Below, in pieces: positions 9,736-16,366 of a DNA stretch of 22,111 nucleotides. This DNA is from Rhodospirillales bacterium. GTDB taxonomy: Bacteria; Pseudomonadota; Alphaproteobacteria; Rhodospirillales_A; JACZKS01. How positions within the stretch are numbered: the first letter of the stretch is position 1; each line of letters starts with the position of its first letter. Under the pieces are notes generated by a model that worked only from the letters and a program-made list of their open reading frames with translations, was not told the DNA's origin and did no database searches. The stretch spans positions 1-22,111 of the forward strand of contig JABGRG010000067.1 of assembly GCA_018648445.1 (NCBI GenBank), given 5' to 3'. The translations under genes and the position numbers were made by a program.

Positions 9736-10617
9736 GTGACGACGAACGATCACATCGACGAAAGCCCCGCCTTGCCGCGGGGCTTTCTCGATTCCGGACA
9801 ATTTGCGAGCCTTTCGCTGGATGCTCCGGTTCTTATGGGGATCGTCAACGTGACGCCGGACAGTTTTTCCGACGGCGGCAAATTCTTCGATGCGGAACGT
9901 GCCATTTCGCACGGGCGGCAATTGGCTGCCGAAGGGGCGGCGATCCTGGATGTTGGCGGCGAGTCCACCCGACCGGGCGCGGACCCGGTTTCTCCCGATG
10001 ACGAGATTGCCCGCGTTTTGCCGGTCGTGCGTGCCTTGGCGGGGGAGGGATACTGCGTTTCCATCGACACCCGACGCGCCCGCGTGATGAAAGCGGCCCT
10101 TGAATGTGGTGCGGTGATCATCAACGACGTGACCGCGCTGGAAGGCGAAGCGCAATCCCTTTCGGTGGTGGCGGCGAGCCAGGCGTCGGTGATTCTCATG
10201 CATATGCAGGGCGATCCCGGAACGATGCAGGAAAACCCGCGTTACGACGACGCTGCCTTGGATATTTTCAAATACCTGGAAGCCCGTGTTGTGGTGTGTG
10301 AGGAGGCCGGAATTCCGCGCAGCCGTATCGCCGTCGACCCGGGTATAGGATTCGGCAAAACTCTTGAGCACAATTTGCAGATCATTTCCCGTCTTGGCGT
10401 CTATGGCGGGCTGGGGTGCCCGGTTGTGCTGGGTGCTTCGCGAAAAAGAATTATCGGCGAGTTGAACGACGACGCTCCCGTTGGCGAACGGCTTTGCGGA
10501 TCTGTGGCGGCGGCGCTGAGCGGTGTTTCCGGGGGAGCCAGGATATTGCGCGTTCACGACGTCGCCGATACGCGGCAGGCGTTGAACGTGTGGCAGGCAA
10601 TTCAGGCTGCGAAATAA
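9736..10617 (+). CDS. folP: Dihydropteroate synthase
   Basis: 293 residues. The pterin/pyrophosphate-binding core is intact: MGIVNVTPDSFSDGG (about 34-48), LDVGGESTRPGA (about 71-82), and the later DPGIGFGKTLEHN and GASRKRII motifs. It condenses dihydropterin pyrophosphate with p-aminobenzoate in folate synthesis and is the sulfonamide target. The start is GTG 9736, with no good ribosome site; a two-codon ATG-CCG-TGA frame (9731-9739) overlaps it. A terminator-like hairpin lies inside codons 9-18, so the N-terminus is the least certain part; the core before the first motif is 33 residues, longer than usual. The gene sits between ftsH and glmM as in many proteobacteria. Confidence 0.95.
   Translation: MTTNDHIDESPALPRGFLDSGQFASLSLDAPVLMGIVNVTPDSFSDGGKFFDAERAISHGRQLAAEGAAILDVGGESTRPGADPVSPDDEIARVLPVVRALAGEGYCVSIDTRRARVMKAALECGAVIINDVTALEGEAQSLSVVAASQASVILMHMQGDPGTMQENPRYDDAALDIFKYLEARVVVCEEAGIPRSRIAVDPGIGFGKTLEHNLQIISRLGVYGGLGCPVVLGASRKRIIGELNDDAPVGERLCGSVAAALSGVSGGARILRVHDVADTRQALNVWQAIQAAK
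9760..9787 (+). other. Terminator-like hairpin inside the 5' end of folP
   Basis: An 11-bp perfect stem, GAAAGCCCCGC (9760-9770) with GCGGGGCTTTC (9777-9787), and a 6-base loop CTTGCC. The A-rich foot and T-rich exit resemble an intrinsic terminator, although the U run is only three and is followed by C. An in-frame TTG (9772-9774) sits in the loop. Confidence 0.75.
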
Positions 10618-10636
10618 TAAAGAAAGTGTTGGAAAA

Positions 10637-10674
10637 ACCGGGCGCGTGATGTACCCCCGGTGGATCATTTTTTT
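10637..10674 (+). terminator. Possible weak terminator between folP and glmM
   Basis: ACCGGG (10637-10642) can pair with CCCGGT (10656-10661). A run of seven T follows at 10668-10674, but six bases separate the stem from the run. At best it would attenuate read-through to glmM. Confidence 0.3.
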
Positions 10675-10685
10675 ACGGAATTGTC

Positions 10686-12032
10686 ATGATCAGAAAGCTT
10701 TTTGGGACGGATGGAATTCGCGGCACGGCCAATCGCGATCCGATGACGGCGGAAATCGCGCTGAAGGTCGGAATGGCGGCGGGCGCCCACTTTACGCACG
10801 GCGACCACAGACATCGGGTTGTCATTGGCAAGGACACCAGGTTGTCCGGCTACCTTCTGGCCCCGGCACTGACGGCGGGGTTCATTTCGGTGGGGATGGA
10901 CGTGATTCTGGTCGACCCGTTGCCGACGCCGGCCGTGGCCATGCTGACCCGCAGCCTACGGGCCGATGTGGGTGTGATGATTTCGGCCTCGCACAATCCC
11001 TATCATGACAATGGCATCAAGCTTTTTAACGCCGACGGTCACAAGCTTTCAGACGAGGTAGAATACGAAATCGAACAACGCGTGATCGGAGACGCCGCAG
11101 TTGATCTTGCGCCGCCCGAAAAACTGGGGCGGGCCATGCGGCTGGATAACGCGCCGGGCCGCTATACTGAACACGTCAAACAGACTTTTCCGCGCGGGCT
11201 CAGCCTTGATGGGCTGAAAATCGTCGTCGATTGTGCCAATGGCGCGGCCTACAAAGTAGCACCCGAGGTGCTTTGGGAATTGGGCGCCGAAGTCATCCCC
11301 ATCGGCGTCGACCCCGACGGTTTCAATATCAACAAGGGGTGCGGCTCGACCAGCACCGAAGCCATGTGCAGCCAGGTGGTCGCCCACGGCGCCGATATTG
11401 GAATGGCGCTGGATGGGGATGCCGATCGCATCATTCTCGCCGATGAAAAGGGAGTGCTTGTCGATGGCGATCAGGTGATGGGCTTGATCGCGGCGTATCT
11501 GCGCAAGAAAGGCTGTCTCGAAGGAAACGGCGTGGTTGCCACGGTGATGTCCAACCTGGGCCTTGAGCGCTACCTCGAGGGACTGGGGCTTGCCCTTCGT
11601 CGCACATCGGTCGGTGATCGCTATGTGGTCGAACACATGCGCTCGCAGGGATATAACCTGGGGGGTGAACAGTCGGGGCATATCGTTCTGGGGGATCACG
11701 CGACCACCGGTGACGGCCTGATCGCGGGCCTTCAGGTATTGGCGGCTTTGGTGGTGGCGGGAAAACCGGCCAGCGAGGTTTGCCGGGTGTTCGATCCGTT
11801 GCCGCAGGTCCTGCAAAACGTGCGCTTCACCAGCGGCCAGCCTCTTGACGACGACGACGTGAAAGACGCCATTGCCAAGGCCGAAAAGCGGCTTGAAGGA
11901 ACCGGGCGGCTGCTTATCAGAAAGTCCGGGACGGAACCCTTGATCCGGGTGATGGCCGAAGGCGAGGACGAGGTGATGGTGGGCCAAGTGGTCGACGAAC
12001 TTGTCGGCATTATCCAACGTGTTGTTACGTGA
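10686..12032 (+). CDS. glmM: Phosphoglucosamine mutase
   Basis: 448 residues, the normal length. The N-terminus reads [16 protein letters not shown]. The phosphorylated active-site serine is Ser102 in [17 protein letters not shown], and the metal-binding loop DGDADR is at about 243-248. The sugar-binding motif GGEQSGH and the C-terminal phosphate-binding [12 protein letters not shown] are present. GlmM converts glucosamine-6-phosphate to glucosamine-1-phosphate on the way to UDP-GlcNAc, feeding peptidoglycan and lipopolysaccharide. The start codon has no strong ribosome site (TTTTACGGAATTGTC lies before it), although GGA is at a plausible distance. thiD begins 25 bases after the stop. Confidence 0.97.
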   Translation: MIRKLFGTDGIRGTANRDPMTAEIALKVGMAAGAHFTHGDHRHRVVIGKDTRLSGYLLAPALTAGFISVGMDVILVDPLPTPAVAMLTRSLRADVGVMISASHNPYHDNGIKLFNADGHKLSDEVEYEIEQRVIGDAAVDLAPPEKLGRAMRLDNAPGRYTEHVKQTFPRGLSLDGLKIVVDCANGAAYKVAPEVLWELGAEVIPIGVDPDGFNINKGCGSTSTEAMCSQVVAHGADIGMALDGDADRIILADEKGVLVDGDQVMGLIAAYLRKKGCLEGNGVVATVMSNLGLERYLEGLGLALRRTSVGDRYVVEHMRSQGYNLGGEQSGHIVLGDHATTGDGLIAGLQVLAALVVAGKPASEVCRVFDPLPQVLQNVRFTSGQPLDDDDVKDAIAKAEKRLEGTGRLLIRKSGTEPLIRVMAEGEDEVMVGQVVDELVGIIQRVVT

Positions 12033-12042
12033 AATTATGAGA

Positions 12043-12050
12043 AAAGGTGG
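12043..12050 (+). promoter_or_regulatory. Ribosome binding site that fixes the thiD start
   Basis: AAAGGTGG lies 7 bases before ATG 12058. It favours that codon over in-frame upstream starts (TTG 12001, ATG 12037) that overlap or crowd glmM. Confidence 0.7.
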
Positions 12051-12057
12051 TTCGGTG

Positions 12058-12864
12058 ATGAAAGGGCGTGTTCTGATAATTGCGGGATCGGACTCCGGCG
12101 GCGGGGCCGGTGTTCAGGCTGATATCAAAACCGTTTCCGCGTTGGGCGGATACGCCGCGACCGCCATTACCGCCCTGACCGCCCAAAACACCGAGGGCGT
12201 TCACGATATTCATGAAGTCCCGCCGGAATTCATCGCCAAGCAGATGGAGGTCGTTCTTTCGGATATCGGGGCCGATTGCATCAAGGTGGGCATGTTGCAT
12301 AGCGCCGACGTTATAGATGCCGTGTGCGACGTGCTCGAAGCCAAGGCCGGCGACATCCCGATCGTGGTCGACCCGGTGATGGTGGCCAAGGGCGGCGCGT
12401 CACTTCTGAAAACCGAAGCCTTGGCGACCCTAAAGCGCCGCATGGTTCTGATCGCCAACGTGCTGACACCGAATGTTCCGGAGGCCGAAGCCTTGACTGG
12501 AATGACCATAGACAAGAATGAAAAGGCCCTGGTAGCGGGTCAGATGCTGGCGACGCTGGGGCCGACGGCGGTGTTCCTCAAGGGCGCTCATTTGGATGGC
12601 GATAGCATTTCCGATTTGTTGTTTGAGGAATCGGAGCTGGTGGAAACTTTCGAGGGCGAGCGGATTGATACCCGCCATACTCACGGGACCGGCTGCACCA
12701 CCGCTGCCGGGATCGCCACCGGTTTGGCCCAGGGGTTGAGCATTCGTGATGCCGTTGCCCGCGCCCGCGCCTTTGTGCTCGAGGCAATCCGCACCGCTCC
12801 GGGGTACGGCAAAGGGCATGGGCCCCTGAACCACGGACATACGGTGGGGCCGTTTAGCGGTTAG
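12058..12864 (+). CDS. thiD: Hydroxymethylpyrimidine/phosphomethylpyrimidine kinase ThiD
   Basis: 268 residues from ATG 12058. It is a ribokinase-fold kinase: the N-terminal IIAGSDSGGGAGVQADIKT binds the pyrimidine, VVDPVMVAKGG is the mid-domain motif, and HGTGCTTAAGIATGLAQG near the C-terminus provides the anion hole and catalytic base region. ThiD phosphorylates HMP and then HMP-phosphate for thiamine synthesis. No other thiamine genes are in the window, so it may serve either synthesis or salvage. Its TAG stop is one base from the stop of the convergent MocR gene, leaving no room for an intergenic terminator. Confidence 0.94.
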   Translation: MKGRVLIIAGSDSGGGAGVQADIKTVSALGGYAATAITALTAQNTEGVHDIHEVPPEFIAKQMEVVLSDIGADCIKVGMLHSADVIDAVCDVLEAKAGDIPIVVDPVMVAKGGASLLKTEALATLKRRMVLIANVLTPNVPEAEALTGMTIDKNEKALVAGQMLATLGPTAVFLKGAHLDGDSISDLLFEESELVETFEGERIDTRHTHGTGCTTAAGIATGLAQGLSIRDAVARARAFVLEAIRTAPGYGKGHGPLNHGHTVGPFSG

Positions 12865-12865
12865 C

Positions 12866-14260
12866 CTACATCACGTCAAGACACGGTGTTTGTCCGCAAA
12901 CCAATAGATCGGCGATTATCGTCAAGCCGTGCTCCAACTCCTCGCGGGTTCGGGTCGCACCCATGCAAATTCGCAAGGCATGGGGAACGGCGGTGCGTCC
13001 AACCGCAAAGGGTGCCGACGGAATGACGTGTACGCCCCTTACCCTGGCCTTTTCGGTGAATTCTTCTGCCTGCCAGGGCGGTGGCAGGGGCAGCCAGAGA
13101 TGGTAGCTTCCCGGCGTTGAATCGAAGGCGAAATCCTTTAAAACACGTTCGGCGATTTCCAGCCGGGCGCGCGATTCCCGGCGGTGCCAGCGCACCAGTT
13201 CCGCCGCCGTGCCGTCCTCGATCCAGCGCGTCATGATTTCGGCGGTGATCGGGCTGGTCATCCAGTTCATGGCCCGTTCGGCGCTGGAAACGGGCTCGGT
13301 CATACCGGGCGGCGTCAGGACGAAGCCAACCCGCAAGGAAGGCATCATGCATTTCGACGTGCTGGAAACGTAAAACGACTGTTCCGGCAGATATCCGCTG
13401 ATCGGCAGTGGCCGGTCATCCTCCAGAAATCCGTAAACGTCGTCCTCGACGATGAATATTCCATACTTTCGCGCGATTTCTGCGATTTCCGCGCGGCGGC
13501 TTTCCGGCATGACCGTGCTGGTCGGATTGTGGAAAGTGGGAATGCAATAGAGAACCTTGGCATCCCCCTTTTGGCATGCGGCCTCGAACGCATCGGGCAG
13601 CATTCCCTCGTGGTCCATGGCGACGCCGCGTAGCCGTAAATGAAACATCGCCGCAACCGCCTTGATGCCGGGATAGGTCAACTCCTCGGTCAGGACCACA
13701 TCGCCCGGCTGACACAATGCCGCCATGGTGATGGCCATGCCGTGCTGGGTCCCGTTGCACAAGACGACGCGATCCACGTGCGTTTCCAGGCCCGTATGCG
13801 AGATCAACTCGTTGGCCGCCGCGCGGTGACGCGGATTGCCCGCCGCAGGCTGATATCCGAATAGCGACGGGTCGAATGGGTTGCTGGCGATGCGCGATGC
13901 GGTCCGCGCGAACAGATCGGCACGAATTCCTTCCGGCGGGAAATTCAGGCTGAAATCGATGCCCGCAGGCGGTTGGTCGTGCCGGATCGCAAACAACTGT
14001 GTTGCAGAACCGCCGTTTGCGCTTTTAACGAACGTCCCGCGGCCAACCTCGCCAACGACGAGCCCGCGCCGTTCGGCCTCGGCATATCCGCGTGTCACCG
14101 TGCCCACGGTAACGCCCAGACGGTAGGAAAGGTCCCGATGTGCGGGCAGGCGGTCGCCCGCCGACAATTGCCCGTCGGCGATGGCCTCGCCAATGGCCTG
14201 GGCGATGGCCGCATATTTCGGGCCAGTGATTTCGTTCAGATCGGGCGTCCATATTGTCAT
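12866..14260 (-). CDS. MocR-family regulator (GntR winged helix fused to aminotransferase-like PLP domain)
   Basis: 464 residues. Residues about 10-80 form a GntR winged helix (GDRLPAHRDLSYRLGVTVGT then GYAEAERRGLVVGEVGRGTF). From about 100 on is a fold-type I aminotransferase domain: NGTQHGM cofactor loop, IPTFHNPTS, VEDDVYGFLE with the aspartate that contacts the pyridine ring, and the PLP lysine at K303 in SSTSKCMMPSLRVGF. MocR proteins use PLP, alone or as an amino-acid adduct, as effector for transcription rather than catalysis. It is divergent from a DUF1127 gene; E. coli yjiR and yjiS are, from memory, the same kind of pair. Target and ligand are unknown. The ATG has no ribosome site and lies very close to its predicted transcript start. 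Confidence 0.93.
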   Translation of the reverse strand: MTIWTPDLNEITGPKYAAIAQAIGEAIADGQLSAGDRLPAHRDLSYRLGVTVGTVTRGYAEAERRGLVVGEVGRGTFVKSANGGSATQLFAIRHDQPPAGIDFSLNFPPEGIRADLFARTASRIASNPFDPSLFGYQPAAGNPRHRAAANELISHTGLETHVDRVVLCNGTQHGMAITMAALCQPGDVVLTEELTYPGIKAVAAMFHLRLRGVAMDHEGMLPDAFEAACQKGDAKVLYCIPTFHNPTSTVMPESRRAEIAEIARKYGIFIVEDDVYGFLEDDRPLPISGYLPEQSFYVSSTSKCMMPSLRVGFVLTPPGMTEPVSSAERAMNWMTSPITAEIMTRWIEDGTAAELVRWHRRESRARLEIAERVLKDFAFDSTPGSYHLWLPLPPPWQAEEFTEKARVRGVHVIPSAPFAVGRTAVPHALRICMGATRTREELEHGLTIIADLLVCGQTPCLDVM

Positions 14261-14268
14261 GGTGACAA

Positions 14269-14297
14269 TTAATACATTGACTCTTGCATTGTGTCAA
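14269..14297 (-). promoter_or_regulatory. Promoter of the MocR-family gene, near consensus
   Basis: On the minus strand, TTGACA (14297-14292), a 17-base spacer and TATTAA (14274-14269). Transcription should begin near 14262, within a few bases of the ATG at 14260, so the mRNA would be leaderless or nearly so. Both hexamers lie inside repeat elements (see the control region), which suits autorepression. Confidence 0.65.
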
Positions 14298-14337
14298 TTA
14301 ACTATAAATGTAGGCATACGAAAGAGGGGTTATTGTC

Positions 14338-14607
14338 ATGGTTAGACAACATTGTATCGATACAATCTACCGGCCCCGGATCGTAGTCCGTCAAACCCAC
14401 GCGGCTCCGAGATCAACCGTTTTGCATAGGCTGCAAGCCGATTTCCGCCGCCTCGCCGACACCGTGGCCGAATGGAGAAGGCGTCGCCGCAGCCGGCTTT
14501 ATCTGGCCCGCATGAGCGATTTCGAGCTGCACGATCTGGGATTGTCACGAATCGACGCCGATCAGGAAGCCGAACAGCCGTTCTGGCGCAAAACCAAGGC
14601 CCGGTAA
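14338..14607 (+). CDS. DUF1127 (YjiS-like) small protein with N-terminal extension
   Basis: 89 residues. The C-terminal half is a clear DUF1127 domain: an Arg-rich patch (WRRRRRSRLYLARM), then SDFELHDLGLSRIDADQEAE and a final PFWR. DUF1127 proteins are small Arg-rich proteins; members in alphaproteobacteria have been linked to RNA turnover and to phosphate or carbon metabolism, but no general mechanism is fixed. Most are about 45-75 residues, so the first 40 residues here are an extension. The start is supported by AAAGAGGGG (14321-14329), 8 bases before ATG 14338. A 16-bp palindrome lies in codons 5-10. It is divergent from the MocR gene and upstream of alaX/phzF-like genes. Confidence 0.88.
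   Translation: MVRQHCIDTIYRPRIVVRQTHAAPRSTVLHRLQADFRRLADTVAEWRRRRRSRLYLARMSDFELHDLGLSRIDADQEAEQPFWRKTKAR
14351..14366. repeat. 16-bp perfect palindrome in the DUF1127 coding start
   Basis: ATTGTATCGATACAAT is identical on both strands. It lies 13 bases into the DUF1127 gene, well beyond its probable -10 box, where a bound protein would act as a roadblock. Protein coding alone does not demand this symmetry. Confidence 0.8.
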
Positions 14608-14676
14608 CAATTTATCCGGCGTAATTGTTCGGCTTGAATCCGATCGCGCTTGATGCACAATCGGATTGGGCTGAAC
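14606..14676 (+). other. Overlapping stem-loops in the leader of the AlaX-type gene
   Basis: Two inverted repeats share bases 14627-14629. The first is AACAATT (14606-14612) with AATTGTT (14623-14629). The second is long: 14627-14644 pairs with 14660-14676 through 17 base pairs, including three G-U pairs and one bulged G at 14636, around a 15-base loop; its inner eight pairs (AATCCGAT with ATCGGATT) are perfect. Because they share bases, the two cannot form fully together. No U run follows, so simple termination is unlikely. Confidence 0.55.
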
Positions 14677-14708
14677 GCGCGCCGAAAACAATAGGGGGGA
14701 AATCGGGC

Positions 14709-15419
14709 ATGACCGAAGAAGTTTTCCGCGAAGACTCGTACGCCAAATCCTGCGACGCCACCGTGATCGCGGTTGACGAGCGCGGCATCGTGCTTGACCG
14801 AACCGTGTTTTATGCGACCGGCGGCGGACAGCCGGGCGATGTCGGCGTGCTTCGGTTTGGTGACGGAGGCGAAGTCCCCATTTGCGACACCCGCCCCGAC
14901 CGTGCCACCGGCGAACATTTGCATGTCCCCGCGGAAGGTGCGCCCGCGGTGCAGCCTGGCGACGCGATCGTCGCCGAAATCGATTGGGAGCGGCGCTTTC
15001 GTTTAATGCGCATGCACACCACCATGCACCTGTTGTGTTCGCTGGTTCCCGAGGGGGTGACCGGCGGTTCCGTGGGCGAGGCAAAAAGCCGTCTTGATTT
15101 CAATTTGCCCGACCGGACCCTGGACAAGGAGGCCCTGTCCGAGGGGTTGAATAAACTGGTCGGCGAGGACCACGCCATCGGTTTTCGCTGGATCACCGAT
15201 GGCGAGATGGCGGTGCAGCCCGAACTGGTCAGAACCATGTCGGTCAAGCCGCCCTCGGGCGTCGGGCGGGTGCGGCTGATTTCCATCGGAGACATCGATC
15301 TTCAACCCTGTGGTGGCACCCATGTTGCGCGAACCGGCGAGATCGGACGTGTGCGCATCGGCAAGATCGAGAACAAGGGCAGGCACAATCGCCGTGTGAA
15401 CATCCATCTGGACGAATGA
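14709..15419 (+). CDS. Free-standing alanyl-tRNA editing protein (AlaX type)
   Basis: 236 residues from ATG 14709, which follows a GGGGGGA ribosome site. It matches the editing portion of alanyl-tRNA synthetase: the N-terminal TVFYATGGGQPGDVG motif (about 32-46), the zinc-binding HTTMH (H103, H107) and CGGTH (C201, H205). This four-ligand set and the length fit an AlaX-M like protein carrying the small N-terminal domain but no catalytic or tRNA-recognition domain. Such proteins hydrolyse Ser-tRNA-Ala or Gly-tRNA-Ala in trans. The stop overlaps the next ATG (ATGA, 15416-15419). In-frame codons upstream add 28 residues with no family match, so I rejected them. Confidence 0.92.
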   Translation: MTEEVFREDSYAKSCDATVIAVDERGIVLDRTVFYATGGGQPGDVGVLRFGDGGEVPICDTRPDRATGEHLHVPAEGAPAVQPGDAIVAEIDWERRFRLMRMHTTMHLLCSLVPEGVTGGSVGEAKSRLDFNLPDRTLDKEALSEGLNKLVGEDHAIGFRWITDGEMAVQPELVRTMSVKPPSGVGRVRLISIGDIDLQPCGGTHVARTGEIGRVRIGKIENKGRHNRRVNIHLDE

Positions 15420-16207
15420 GAAACCTTATGAATTTGCAGATATTTCAGATCGACGCCTTTACCGATAACGTGTTTGCCGGAAACCCGGCGGCTGTCTGTC
15501 CGCTGAACGAATGGCTTCCCGACGATCAAATGCAAAAGATCGCGCTTGAGAACAATCTTTCCGAAACGGCCTTCTTTGTCGACACGGGAGACGCCTTTGG
15601 CTTGCGCTGGTTTACGCCGGCGGAAGAGGTCGATCTGTGCGGCCATGCCACCCTGGCGACGGCGTATCTTCTGCTTACAAGGTTGACGCCGGAAAAGGCG
15701 CGTGTCGATTTTGATACCCGCAGCGGACGTCTGAGCGTGACCCGTGATGGTGATTTTCTGGCCATGGATTTTCCGGCGCAGCCGCCGCGAAGGATGGACA
15801 CGCCGCAGGCAATCGCCGATGCCCTGGGTGGTTCGCCCCGTGAATTCTGGGCGCAGAGGGACTTTATGGCCGTCTATGAAACCGAGGCCGAGGTTCGCGT
15901 CCTTAAACCCGACATGGCAGGGCTAATGGATATCGACGGGCGAGGTGTCATCGCGACCGCCCCCGGCGAGGAATGCGATTTCGTTTCGCGCTTTTTCGCG
16001 CCCGCCGTCGGCATCCCCGAAGACCCGGTGACGGGCTCGACCCACTGCGTTTTGGTTCCCTATTGGTCCGAGCGGCTGGGCAAGGCCGATTTGACGGCCC
16101 GTCAGGTTTCACCGCGCGGCGGCGAATTGTTTTGCCGCAACGAGGGAAATCGCGTTCGCATAGCCGGGCGCGCGGCGCTTTATATGGTCGGTGAGATATT
16201 TGTCTGA
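15416..16207 (+). CDS. PhzF-family isomerase/epimerase
   Basis: 263 residues from ATG 15416; ATG 15428, which gives MNLQIFQIDAF, is an equally likely start because PhzF proteins usually begin a residue or two before this motif. Family marks are FTDNVFAGNPAAVCPL (about 15-30), the glutamate in LSETAFF (E50) that acts as acid/base in PhzF, DLCGHATLATAY (about 73-84) and the C-terminal PEDPVTGSTHCVLVPY. PhzF folds resemble diaminopimelate epimerase; only some members make phenazines, and there are no phenazine genes here, so the substrate is unknown. It is translationally coupled to the AlaX-type gene. Confidence 0.92.
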   Translation: MRNLMNLQIFQIDAFTDNVFAGNPAAVCPLNEWLPDDQMQKIALENNLSETAFFVDTGDAFGLRWFTPAEEVDLCGHATLATAYLLLTRLTPEKARVDFDTRSGRLSVTRDGDFLAMDFPAQPPRRMDTPQAIADALGGSPREFWAQRDFMAVYETEAEVRVLKPDMAGLMDIDGRGVIATAPGEECDFVSRFFAPAVGIPEDPVTGSTHCVLVPYWSERLGKADLTARQVSPRGGELFCRNEGNRVRIAGRAALYMVGEIFV

Positions 16208-16241
16208 GCCACGCTTTTGCCCTATGGTTAAGCGAATGTTA

Positions 16242-16268
16242 GTACTATGTGCGGTACCGATGTACTAT
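16242..16268. repeat. Heptamer direct repeat upstream of the SPOR lipoprotein gene
   Basis: GTACTAT occurs at 16242-16248 and again at 16262-16268, exactly 20 bases apart (about two helical turns), with the palindrome GGTACC (16253-16258) between. The right copy could form part of a -10 element. An operator or promoter role is only suggested by layout. Confidence 0.4.
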
Positions 16269-16366
16269 ACGTAGTGTGCTCTTCCTGAATGCGCCCCCAT
16301 TGAAAGGTCCGGGGGAACGTCCGGGAAGGGGTCGTGTGTTGTTCCGGGGGAAAAGGGTAAAGAGCC

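Larger units (their letters stand above)
14253..14366. promoter_or_regulatory. Control region between the MocR and DUF1127 genes
   Basis: Several symmetrical or repeated elements are crowded here. TTGTC-n5-GACAA (14255-14269) covers the MocR start codon, and TTGTC-n7-GACAA (14334-14350) covers the DUF1127 start. ATTGTCATGGT occurs identically at 14253-14263 and 14332-14342. A direct repeat of TGWCAATTAAY type occurs at 14263-14273 and 14292-14302, 29 bases apart. A + strand TATAAA (14303-14308) could be the -10 of DUF1127, but it lacks a well-spaced -35, in keeping with an activator-dependent promoter. That MocR is the ligand of these sites is inference. Confidence 0.55.

Noticed and set aside
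9367..10668. 433-residue open frame on the minus strand across ftsH and folP
   Set aside because: Fully antisense to two genes with intact motifs; its translation is rich in Arg/Ser/His and has no recognisable domain, as expected for a high-GC shadow frame.
12866..14260. Calling the minus-strand gene an aminotransferase
   Set aside because: The N-terminal GntR winged helix makes it a MocR regulator; the aminotransferase fold is used for sensing in this family.
15416..16207. Phenazine biosynthesis cluster
   Set aside because: Only a PhzF-family protein is present; no other phenazine genes lie nearby.
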